Part shown: positions 54,606 through 63,268 of the stretch, piece after piece
Position numbering within the stretch: the first letter of the stretch is position 1
Layout: each line of letters begins with the position of its first letter
Assembly: GCA_017416465.1 (NCBI GenBank)
Contig: JAFQCK010000159.1
Coordinates: 33,093-97,092 of the forward strand
DNA from: Lachnospiraceae bacterium
Lineage (GTDB): Bacteria > Bacillota > Clostridia > Lachnospirales > Lachnospiraceae
DNA length: 64,000 bases
Direction: 5' to 3'
Notes under the pieces: generated by a model
Told to the model about the DNA's origin: nothing
The model's input: the letters and a program-made list of their open reading frames with translations, nothing else
The model's database searches: none
Position numbers and translations under genes: made by a program

Positions 54606-57600
54606 TTACCGCAAATAATCTTCTATGTTATCAATTGTTTTTACTGCTCTGTTAAAGCATTCGCTATTTTCAGAATACACAATTGAATTAGCATCAAGTG
54701 ATATTTTACTTTTCATTACACATTCTTTTATTTCAACAATCATCCCTTTACATCCACTTATTGTAATATCTGATAATATGCAATTTTCGAATATAATTCT
54801 TATTCTTTTAGCTTTAATATCACAAATCGCCAAATTCAAAACAGTACATCCTCTTAAATATATTGTACCAATTTTTTCTTTCGTAGTTATACATTCAAAA
54901 ACTACCTTGTTTATTATTGAGTTTTCAATTTCTATTTTTTCATCTATTATAACTTTCTCAAATTTAGTCTTAATTGTACACAATTTAAATTTACAATTCT
55001 TTATTATTGCTCCAATGAATTCGTTATCTAAAAAATTGCATTGTTCAAAAGAAGAACATATGAACCTAGATTTTGAGAAATTATAATACTTATAATTTAA
55101 TCTTTTAAATTGGTAATCTATAAATGAACAATCCATAAAATATCTTTCAGCAAGGTATCTATGTTTGTCTTTTTTATGTATTCCATTTATATTCAAAGCT
55201 TTAGCAGTCATACATAACCTATAAAATGTCTTAAACAAGTTTGAGGGCTGAATTTCTTTATAAGATCTACGATAGAACTTAATAAATACTATATACAACA
55301 CCAACATCGCTTTAACATTTTCCCGAGAAACAGTTTGAGTTTCATTATAAATCTCTATGCACTTTAATATATTAATTAATAAAATATCTCTTATACTTTT
55401 ATCAAGATCGCTAATTTTATACATCAAAAAATCCATAACTTGTGGTTGTAGTTCTACCATGCCAAGTTCTTGCATAATTTTTTCAAACTCTTCTTTAAAT
55501 TTACTTCCGTCTTTAAAATTTTTAATCTTAATAATAACATCATATACATAAGCAGCTGCAAAGCAACACATAACATTAATATCAGAAAAACGGACCATTA
55601 AACTTGTATCATCATTTGACTTGAATATATTAAAAAAATAATTATTTATTGCATCTGACAGAATCACCTCATTTTTACTACTTTCTTGAACGACTTCTCC
55701 TATTTGCTGCTGAATTTCATTGTCAAATTGTTTTACATTTATTGCATATAACTCTTTGATGGATAATTCCTGTGACTTAGAGACATCCTCTGTGTAATCA
55801 ATACTTTCCCTCATTTCACGAATCATACTTATCGCTATTTTTCTAAGTACTAATTCATATAGGTTATAAAAACCATCATTTATAGTTCCTTTTATACTTT
55901 CTTCACGGAATCTACCTCTTATCGTGTTATTTACAAACTCCTCATAAATTAACATCTTATTATCTGGAAGAAGATTTAATTCTTGGTTCAAACTATTTTT
56001 CTCTTTTTGCTTATCATAATAATACGTTCCAATTACATAAGCAAACAAAGGTAATTGACACGAACGTGGTGATTTTTTATGCCACTGCTTAATGGTAGTT
56101 ACCGTCAAACTATTATTAGAAATATGAGGTTTTATATTATTGAAAAAATCTTCATACCTTTCTTTATGCAAAAAACCAATTGTTCGAACAACATACAAAT
56201 AATCTCGTTGCAATTCAAACATTACATACAAGGATATGCGATCATTATCAAAGTTTTTGTTTGAATCAATTTGATAATACTCTCGGGAGTTTATAATAAA
56301 CGAAATATTATTATTCGCCTTACTTACTTCCATAATCCTTTCACAAAATACATCTAAGAATCTTAAATCCATTTTCATATCAACTAATTTATCGATTCCG
56401 TCTACAATAACAAAACATTTGCTAGTCATCTTCTTAAGTAACTCTATGTCTTCTTTATTTTCAATAAAATCTTCCACATTATAAAACAAGGTTTTATACT
56501 TCTTCATTAACTCTAATTGAATCCTTATAGATAATGTTGTTTTTCCTGTACCATATTTTCCTTCAATAAATAAAAGATTACTTTTTTCAGCCAATTCCAC
56601 TATTTTTTTGAGATTAATTGAGATTGTTTCTTTAATATTTAATTTAGAATCATAGCGATAACATTCAAAACAATTATCAACAAATGCATCTTGCACTTTA
56701 ATATTTGATGAAAATATATTGAAATGCTTTTCTTTCCCAGTTCTGTCTCCCTTAAAAACATATGTCATTTCATTTTTTTTTAACGACTTTAACAACACAG
56801 AAATTGATTCATGTTTCGAATATGGATACCATATAGGCCAAATGCCTATTTTATTTAACACCCTTTCTTTTTCTTCAATCTCTCTTTCAATAGTATCGGA
56901 AGAATTATTTTCACTATCCGGAAGTGATATAAATGCATAATTCTTAATCTGTATTCCCTGCTGTGAAAACTCTTTAACCACTTCTGAAAGAACCTTGATG
57001 TATCTGTCACTTTCCGTTAAAGAACATCCCATAAACAAAAAATTTAAATTTCCACAAACCGTTTTAAATACATTTACAAATTCGTCACATTCATAAACTT
57101 TTTTATATTGGTCTTCTGAAAAAACCAATGAATTTTCATCATCAATATCTCCATGTATCTTATATAAATTGTGCCGATATTCCCTTATAGCCTTGAAGGC
57201 AACTCCCCATGAATTATTCATGTTACTCAAACTATATACATTAGAAAAACTTCTGTCATAATAATACTCTAATAATTTATCAAAATTGGTTGTAAAAACA
57301 GGACCCTCAAATACCTCTTTGAGTTGCTTTGAATTAGCTTGATTAATTCTTTCGTCACTACTCTTGTATATTATATCAGTTGAAAATTCCACCTGCATCC
57401 TACCTAAAAATGTCTCCAATCCAATTGTGTCCACAACATATTTACACGCACCTTCATAATCATTTTTATCAAAATATCTATTCAACTCAACTAATTCTTT
57501 TTCATTGCAATTTAATATACTCCTAATGGCATCTGCCCATTGTGGATAAATAGGTACCGACATTCCCGCACCTATAAAAGGAACAATCTTAGAATTATCA

Positions 57601-57671
57601 TATAATTTTTTCAAATTTTCCCAACGTTCTTCATTTCTATGATAGCACGATAAAATATCTTTCAAATCCAT
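54606..57671 (-). CDS. SIR2-STAND NTPase with pentapeptide-like C-terminus (Avs-like defence protein)
   Basis: About 1021 residues in three parts. The N-terminal SIR2-type domain has KIVPFIGAGMSVP near residue 28, VFTTNFDKLLEYYY near 135 and YKIHGDIDDENSLVFSEDQY near 180; such domains destroy NAD+ in defence proteins. The central STAND-type NTPase has a P-loop, EGKYGTGKTTLSI near 375, and Walker B, CFVIVDGIDKLVD near 425. The C-terminus, where Avs-type proteins carry a sensor, has pentapeptide-like units (FMDCSFIDYQF, FICSSFEQCNFLDNEFIGAI). This suggests phage sensing that triggers NAD+ loss. The start at 57671 follows GAAGG. It is the last gene of the ABC three-component operon. Confidence 0.8.
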   Translation of the reverse strand: MDLKDILSCYHRNEERWENLKKLYDNSKIVPFIGAGMSVPIYPQWADAIRSILNCNEKELVELNRYFDKNDYEGACKYVVDTIGLETFLGRMQVEFSTDIIYKSSDERINQANSKQLKEVFEGPVFTTNFDKLLEYYYDRSFSNVYSLSNMNNSWGVAFKAIREYRHNLYKIHGDIDDENSLVFSEDQYKKVYECDEFVNVFKTVCGNLNFLFMGCSLTESDRYIKVLSEVVKEFSQQGIQIKNYAFISLPDSENNSSDTIEREIEEKERVLNKIGIWPIWYPYSKHESISVLLKSLKKNEMTYVFKGDRTGKEKHFNIFSSNIKVQDAFVDNCFECYRYDSKLNIKETISINLKKIVELAEKSNLLFIEGKYGTGKTTLSIRIQLELMKKYKTLFYNVEDFIENKEDIELLKKMTSKCFVIVDGIDKLVDMKMDLRFLDVFCERIMEVSKANNNISFIINSREYYQIDSNKNFDNDRISLYVMFELQRDYLYVVRTIGFLHKERYEDFFNNIKPHISNNSLTVTTIKQWHKKSPRSCQLPLFAYVIGTYYYDKQKEKNSLNQELNLLPDNKMLIYEEFVNNTIRGRFREESIKGTINDGFYNLYELVLRKIAISMIREMRESIDYTEDVSKSQELSIKELYAINVKQFDNEIQQQIGEVVQESSKNEVILSDAINNYFFNIFKSNDDTSLMVRFSDINVMCCFAAAYVYDVIIKIKNFKDGSKFKEEFEKIMQELGMVELQPQVMDFLMYKISDLDKSIRDILLINILKCIEIYNETQTVSRENVKAMLVLYIVFIKFYRRSYKEIQPSNLFKTFYRLCMTAKALNINGIHKKDKHRYLAERYFMDCSFIDYQFKRLNYKYYNFSKSRFICSSFEQCNFLDNEFIGAIIKNCKFKLCTIKTKFEKVIIDEKIEIENSIINKVVFECITTKEKIGTIYLRGCTVLNLAICDIKAKRIRIIFENCILSDITISGCKGMIVEIKECVMKSKISLDANSIVYSENSECFNRAVKTIDNIEDYLR

Positions 57672-57731
57672 TTTTGCGCCTTCTTTCTTTTCTCTCATTA
57701 CTGTTAAATCAGAAAACTATTTTTCCAAAAC

Positions 57732-60035
57732 TTAAGCATCCTTCAATGTAATTGCTTTTGTTATCAAATCATATTTCTTAAATTTATATCTTATGAAATT
57801 AGAAAAATCTTCTTCATGCGTAGATAAAATAATCTGACAATCTGAAAACTCTCTTCTTAATAATTCAACAAAGGAAATCATATTAATATCGTCCATACAT
57901 TGTATAGGATCATCTATTAATACTGTCTTAATTCCCATACCTGCATAAATTTTGTTTAAGGCTAAAGAAAAAGATAATAATACAGCAGATAATTGTCCTG
58001 AACTCATCGTATATAAAATATCATGTTCATTTCCTGGAGCCGTAAATCTAATAGACTCGCCATTATTTTCCATTAATACACCTTGTCCACCCTGATATGA
58101 TTGCAACAAACGAGATGAATACACAAAAAAAGGTATTTCTATTTCATCTATTATTTGCTTTTTATATAACTCAATAGATGCATCAAATGCATTTACATAT
58201 TCCTTCAATTGTGTCTTGATTACACTAAGCGTTTCATGCTGCCTTTCTAAATCCTCTATTTCTTTTCTAAGTTTATCAAATGATTTATAAAATTGTTCCT
58301 GTATGTATTGTTTCTTAAGTTCAATACTTTCCAATCGTATTTTACTTACAACCTCATTACTCATTCCATATCTATTCTTTATATCTGCAAAGTTATACTT
58401 CTCATTTACATTCAAATATTCAGCCGAAAATGAATTTCCAATACGCTGACACTCTTCCAATAATAAATAGCACTGGCTTTGAACATCTTTCGATTTATTA
58501 TTGTTTAGAACAATCATATCAGAAGAAATTTTAAACAAAGGCTTTGCTATTTCTGTCATATTAATAAAATTAGCCTTTGAACCAAATTTTTGATAAACAT
58601 CAAGTACATCAATTTGTAATAATTCTTTTTCCTTTTCTAATAATAGTTCAAAAATATTTATTTTTATTTTATCTTTGATAATTGCCAACTGATTTGCAAA
58701 TCGCTCACCATCCTGTGTCAAAAGTGCTTGCAGTATATCTTTAGTTGAATCAAAGTTTTTTTCTAATACTTCCTCACTAGCCCAATCATAACCACAATAT
58801 GGGCAAACACTTGAATTATGTATTTCTGAATTCTCTCTATGAAGACTTTCCCTAATCTGAAGCACATTATTAAGTGCTTTTTGTAATTCATTCTGATTTT
58901 TAGAAAGATTGCGTAATACTTCTATTGCACCTATAAGTTCTATATCCTCTTCTATTCCCAAAATGTCAAAAATTTTCCTGAAATCAACAGTTAAATACTC
59001 TTGTAAATTTATTTTTTCTTTTTGTTGCTGTATAAACTTTAGATTCTGATATTTCAATTCAATATCCTCTACAGACATAGTATTCTTTTCCATCAATATC
59101 AATGCCTTTATTACAATATCCCTTATATTTTCCGGAACATCCATAAATTTTCTAAAAGCAAAATATGTAGTATGAATGTCTGCATATTGGACATATTTTT
59201 CAATTTTATCAAGTTCACTATTATACTGTAACAAAAGGTTTTCCGGATTTGAATCTGCAAAAAAAACCGTTTCCATATCCCATAATTGTTTTCCATTAAG
59301 AAGCGGAGAATATTCAATTTTATTTTCTGTTTTATTATCATTCTCAACTAATCTAGCTTTTTTATTTTTTATTTCCGTATCAAGTTGTTTATAGAGTTTA
59401 TCTACTGTTCTACTTTTTTCTTGAATGCTTTTTTGCTTTTTCCTTTCAGCATCAACACCTAAAAGGTTCTCAATTGTAAATGAACGTGATATTTCATTCT
59501 GTTTAAAATATGCCAAACGATCTTCTTGTCTAATATAATGAAACAATGTAAACTGTTCTATATTCTGATGTCCAAATTCATGTTTTCTTATCTCGTTTAT
59601 TTCCTCTTTATTCTTAATATAGTTTTCCCATGTATCAATTGAAATACTATATGATGGCATAAAATAGAAATCAATATTTTCAAATATATTTTTAGGATTT
59701 GCAAATTTTCCTTTCACATTTGCAGATTTCACTCTGGCTCCTAAAACAAAATATCTACCAGCCTTTTCATCTTCAAACTCTGCTTTTAAAATTACATCTT
59801 TATCACTATTCTTGGCAAAAAATATGGTCTGATATCCTGTCTTTCCATTGATTGATTCGCACTCTTTTACCCTACTAATTTTACCGGTAATCAATAATTC
59901 TATAGCATCAAATATGCTTGTCTTGCCATAACCATTAGGTCCATCAAAAATAGATAACAGTGCTCCGCTAAAATCAATTTCTTTATGCGAAAACAATTTA
60001 TAATTTTCAATATATAATCTCTTAATAGTAATCAT
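57732..60035 (-). CDS. Rad50/RecN-like AAA ATPase of an ABC three-component system
   Basis: About 767 residues with an SMC/Rad50 layout. The N-terminal half-site has LYIENYKLFSHKEIDFSG and the Walker A loop DGPNGYGKTSIFDAIE near residue 30. A long coiled coil follows with a zinc-hook-like CPYCGYDW near 415. The C-terminal half-site has the ABC signature TMSSGQLSAVLLSFSLAL near 665, Walker B VLIDDPIQCMDDINMISF near 695, and a switch histidine in ILSTHEEDF. The ATG overlaps the stop of the gene before it (ATGA), so the two are coupled. Such ATPases drive the nuclease partners of ABC-3C defence systems. Confidence 0.85.
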   Translation of the reverse strand: MITIKRLYIENYKLFSHKEIDFSGALLSIFDGPNGYGKTSIFDAIELLITGKISRVKECESINGKTGYQTIFFAKNSDKDVILKAEFEDEKAGRYFVLGARVKSANVKGKFANPKNIFENIDFYFMPSYSISIDTWENYIKNKEEINEIRKHEFGHQNIEQFTLFHYIRQEDRLAYFKQNEISRSFTIENLLGVDAERKKQKSIQEKSRTVDKLYKQLDTEIKNKKARLVENDNKTENKIEYSPLLNGKQLWDMETVFFADSNPENLLLQYNSELDKIEKYVQYADIHTTYFAFRKFMDVPENIRDIVIKALILMEKNTMSVEDIELKYQNLKFIQQQKEKINLQEYLTVDFRKIFDILGIEEDIELIGAIEVLRNLSKNQNELQKALNNVLQIRESLHRENSEIHNSSVCPYCGYDWASEEVLEKNFDSTKDILQALLTQDGERFANQLAIIKDKIKINIFELLLEKEKELLQIDVLDVYQKFGSKANFINMTEIAKPLFKISSDMIVLNNNKSKDVQSQCYLLLEECQRIGNSFSAEYLNVNEKYNFADIKNRYGMSNEVVSKIRLESIELKKQYIQEQFYKSFDKLRKEIEDLERQHETLSVIKTQLKEYVNAFDASIELYKKQIIDEIEIPFFVYSSRLLQSYQGGQGVLMENNGESIRFTAPGNEHDILYTMSSGQLSAVLLSFSLALNKIYAGMGIKTVLIDDPIQCMDDINMISFVELLRREFSDCQIILSTHEEDFSNFIRYKFKKYDLITKAITLKDA

Positions 60036-60802
60036 TTTTTGTCCTCGCTTCCTGTTCCTAATAATAAATTCCACTTCTCACAAACATCATTTAAATTTCC
60101 AAAATCAATATCCATATCAACAAATGCTTCGACACTTTTTTTATCTATATCTATCGTTTTTTTCTGTTTAGTTCTCAGTTTGCATAATTCATTTTCCAAA
60201 AAATAATCAATAGATTTAATATTTTTCGTTTCTGCGGTCTTCATCGGAAAACAATGAAGTTTTGTTACAAGTTCAATAAAAAAAGTATAAATAGGTTCAT
60301 TTATATTATTTTCTTTATATTTTGCAAACTTTCCGGTATCTGTAATGTAATCTTGAATCAACGAAACCGTTGTTCCTTCTTTTCTATTCTCAATTAGCCA
60401 ATTATCAGCATTTTCTAATCCAATTTCATCATATGAGAATACATATTTTTTAAAATAGTATGGATCATCTTCTATTTTGACTTTTGAGGAAGTATCTATA
60501 TCCTCATTTACACAGTGTTTGCTTACTATTAGTAATGAAGTATTTTTATCCATTTCAGCTCTATGATATTCTCTTTTTCTAAAACGAAATGCCATTTCTT
60601 TTATTAACATTCCATCTACCATATTTTTCAATAATGAATTATCACAATCAACCATCAAAAAAACCTGACTATCATTTTCACTTGATATCAACACATTAAC
60701 ATTAACTGTCTTACTATTCTTTTCATTCAGAATATATTCAACCGGGAACTCATCTTGCAAAACAAATTTTAACTCTTTAAATACATCTAAAATAATATCC
60801 AT
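60032..60802 (-). CDS. Middle component of the ABC three-component system (inferred)
   Basis: About 256 residues, with no motif I can name. It lies between the putative nuclease gene and the Rad50-like ATPase and overlaps the ATPase gene by four bases. That is the position and size of the middle component of ABC three-component (ABC-3C) systems, and I assign it on that ground. The frame starts at a GTG (60841) that overlaps the gene before; the ATG at 60802 with GGAAGG is the better start. Contains FFIELVTKLHCFPMKTAETK and VEAFVDMDIDFGNLNDVCEK. Confidence 0.6.
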   Translation of the reverse strand: MDIILDVFKELKFVLQDEFPVEYILNEKNSKTVNVNVLISSENDSQVFLMVDCDNSLLKNMVDGMLIKEMAFRFRKREYHRAEMDKNTSLLIVSKHCVNEDIDTSSKVKIEDDPYYFKKYVFSYDEIGLENADNWLIENRKEGTTVSLIQDYITDTGKFAKYKENNINEPIYTFFIELVTKLHCFPMKTAETKNIKSIDYFLENELCKLRTKQKKTIDIDKKSVEAFVDMDIDFGNLNDVCEKWNLLLGTGSEDKK

Positions 60803-60818
60803 TTTCTCAAACCTTCCA

Positions 60819-62381
60819 TCAAAATTTATTTTCAAAATCACTTAAAGTAATTATGCTCACATCCTTCAAATGTGCAATATGTTCTTTTCTTCTTTCGTCT
60901 AATACTACGTCATCTCCCAGTTTTTGTACTTTGTTAAGAATCGATGTGCAATTCATATTTTTACTGATAAAACAATCATAATCCATAAGTAACTCATATA
61001 ATAATTTATTCTTAACAATCTCTGTACATATATCTTTATCATCTTCGTAATCATCATCTTTTTCTATAGTTGTCAAAATATATTGTAATGTATCTCTGCC
61101 AATATATGTAATTGCTTGCTTATCTTCCTCAAACGGAATATTTACATCTCTTATTCCACGCAAAAACGGATCACGTATTTTTCTCTTACTTAAATACTCA
61201 GGAATAGTTTCAAGAGAAATACCTTTAGTATTACTAGGACATGTAAGAGTAAGAAAACTACTCATTTCCTCAAACGACATTTGACCAATCTTATTTATCG
61301 CTGACACAAGCAAGCAAGTTTCACATTGTTTTTTGGGGCATTTATGACAAAATTCATTTGAATATGATATAAAATTCTCCTTAAGCATAAATTGATAAAA
61401 GGATTCATCAGAAGTCTCAATGTTATCGCATATAAGCCACTCCAAAACAGTATCTAATCTAATTTTTCTATCCTTCTTACGATTCATATATAGAGGATAA
61501 TTTAAGTTTCTCTCAATAATATGCTCATCCAATTTTCCAAGAAGGAACAAATATCTATTATGTATGTATTTATTATTCAACCACAATTCAGATAAACCTA
61601 TATTACCAATACTTTTTTCAATCTCCTCTTTAATCAGTTTTTCAATTTGATCTACTTTACAAAAAGCTTGTACTTCTCCCGATATATCATACTTAAATAA
61701 ATCTATTTTACTAATTTGAGCATCAGACATCGAACTAATAGCTGTTATTTGATTTCGTACTATTTTTTCCAAAGAGTCTAAAGCAATCTCTATATTATTT
61801 TCAGTTAATCTTTTTTGTGTATCATCTTCCTCAACAAGAGCATTTTTCAATCTTGATACAAAATTTTCCGGTCTTCCTTTTTTCTTAGAATATAAATTTT
61901 TTTTCTGTTCTTCATCATTACGTACTTCTTCTATCCTTGTTAAAATTTTGTTCAACTCTGCTGGCAAAGAAATCAATTTCTTAATATATTCGTGAACACT
62001 TTCTCCCTTAAAATCAATATCAGACGTAGTATGCAAATATGCTTTTTTTAGAGTTGGCATTTTTTCAACATGATATGCCAATCCTAATAATGCACTATCA
62101 TACTCTGAAGAAGCATCTGTTGCATGATTTTTTACTTGATGAACATAAAAATACTCTTTCTCTCCACCACTATTCTGTTTTCCTATTGAAAAATCTTCCA
62201 AGTATTCTATTTCCACAAAATAATCTTCCAATATATGTTTATTTTCATTTACTGAAAGAGATTTATCATATACTTCTAATATTTGTTTTATGGCAAATAA
62301 AATCGCCAACTTTCCTTGATGATTATACCCATTCCAACTATTGGAGGCATCAAAGATTGCTCCTGGATTTTCTTTTGACAT
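60819..62381 (-). CDS. Putative nuclease/effector protein of the ABC three-component system
   Basis: A 520-residue protein. The N-terminal 110 residues have the pattern of restriction-type nuclease domains in conflict systems: SWNGYNHQGKLAILFAIKQI, then YFVEIEYLEDFSIGK and EYFYVHQVKNHATDASSEYD, in which E-(x)n-D-(x)n-QVK would form a PD-(D/E)xK site. The centre is helical, and a cysteine cluster (CHKCPKKQCETC near 340) may bind zinc. The C-terminal half resembles the ABC-3C C-terminal type. It is the first gene of the operon, with GGAGA before the ATG. Confidence 0.62.
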   Translation of the reverse strand: MSKENPGAIFDASNSWNGYNHQGKLAILFAIKQILEVYDKSLSVNENKHILEDYFVEIEYLEDFSIGKQNSGGEKEYFYVHQVKNHATDASSEYDSALLGLAYHVEKMPTLKKAYLHTTSDIDFKGESVHEYIKKLISLPAELNKILTRIEEVRNDEEQKKNLYSKKKGRPENFVSRLKNALVEEDDTQKRLTENNIEIALDSLEKIVRNQITAISSMSDAQISKIDLFKYDISGEVQAFCKVDQIEKLIKEEIEKSIGNIGLSELWLNNKYIHNRYLFLLGKLDEHIIERNLNYPLYMNRKKDRKIRLDTVLEWLICDNIETSDESFYQFMLKENFISYSNEFCHKCPKKQCETCLLVSAINKIGQMSFEEMSSFLTLTCPSNTKGISLETIPEYLSKRKIRDPFLRGIRDVNIPFEEDKQAITYIGRDTLQYILTTIEKDDDYEDDKDICTEIVKNKLLYELLMDYDCFISKNMNCTSILNKVQKLGDDVVLDERRKEHIAHLKDVSIITLSDFENKF

Positions 62382-62468
62382 TATGACTTCTCCTATGTGA
62401 AATAATTTTCTATTAGTATTTTTCGAATTATTCCTATGATTATAAACTCTGAACTACCTAATGCCTAA

Positions 62469-63125
62469 TTAACTTTTCTTACCTTTTTCCATCGTTCCCT
62501 TATCCATATAATATATTTCATCACTTAGAATCGATATATCTTCCGAATTATGGCTTACAAGCAATATTGTTTTTCCTTCTTCCTTTAGTCCTTTAAGTAT
62601 GACTCTCATCTCTTCCACCCCTTCATTATCAAGACCATTCATAGGTTCATCAAGTATAAAAATATCAGGTTTCTCCATCATAGACTGTGCAAGTCCGAGT
62701 CTCTGCCGCATTCCAAGACTGTATTTTCTTACAAGCTTATTCTCTGCGCCCTCTAAACCAACCTGCTTTAAGATATCCATTATCTCTTCTTTACCTATTT
62801 TCTTTCTCAAACCGGCAAGTATCTTTAAATTTCTGTATCCACTATAGTATGGAACAAATCCCGGTGTTTCAATTATAATCCCAACATTCTGTGGAAAATC
62901 AACATCTTTACCAATCTTTTTACCTTCAACAAATACTTCTCCATCTGTTGGCTTTACAAAACCGCATATACATTTCATAAGCATTGTTTTTCCGCAACCA
63001 TTACGACCAACTATGCCATGAATCTTTCCTTTTTCAAAGTTCACATTAATTCCTTTAAGAATTACATCCTTTTTAATCTTTAATCCAACATTTTTAACTT
63101 CAATTGCATAATTTACAGCTTCCAT
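62469..63125 (-). CDS. ABC transporter ATP-binding protein
   Basis: About 218 residues. Walker A is GIVGRNGCGKTMLMKCICGF near residue 38, the signature is YSLGMRQRLGLAQSMMEKPD near 130, Walker B is IFILDEPMNGLDNEGVEEMR and the switch histidine is in LLVSHNSEDI. This is the form of single-domain exporters paired with an ABC-2 permease; the permease gene lies just upstream. The ATG at 63125 has GGAGG at five bases; the open frame to 63179 crosses a hairpin. The transported substance is unknown. Confidence 0.9.
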   Translation of the reverse strand: MEAVNYAIEVKNVGLKIKKDVILKGINVNFEKGKIHGIVGRNGCGKTMLMKCICGFVKPTDGEVFVEGKKIGKDVDFPQNVGIIIETPGFVPYYSGYRNLKILAGLRKKIGKEEIMDILKQVGLEGAENKLVRKYSLGMRQRLGLAQSMMEKPDIFILDEPMNGLDNEGVEEMRVILKGLKEEGKTILLVSHNSEDISILSDEIYYMDKGTMEKGKKS

Positions 63126-63164
63126 ACTTTCCTCCATTTCTGAGCGATTTATCGCGAAGAACTG

Positions 63165-63268
63165 CACGAGAACTCTCAAAGAGTTTCTCGTGTCGGATAT
63201 GCTATTTGATTTCTATCAAAATCAAATAGCTGTGTAAAAAATAAGGGCATCAGACTTATTTTTTACAC
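63165..63268. repeat. Three tandem hairpins between the ABC permease and ATPase genes
   Basis: CACGAGAACTCT/AGAGTTTCTCGTG (63165-63192, one mismatch), then GCTATTTGAT/ATCAAATAGC (63201-63230, perfect), then GTGTAAAAAATAAG/CTTATTTTTTACAC (63232-63268, perfect 14 bp). They stand directly after each other in the spacer between two genes of one transporter. Confidence 0.85.
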
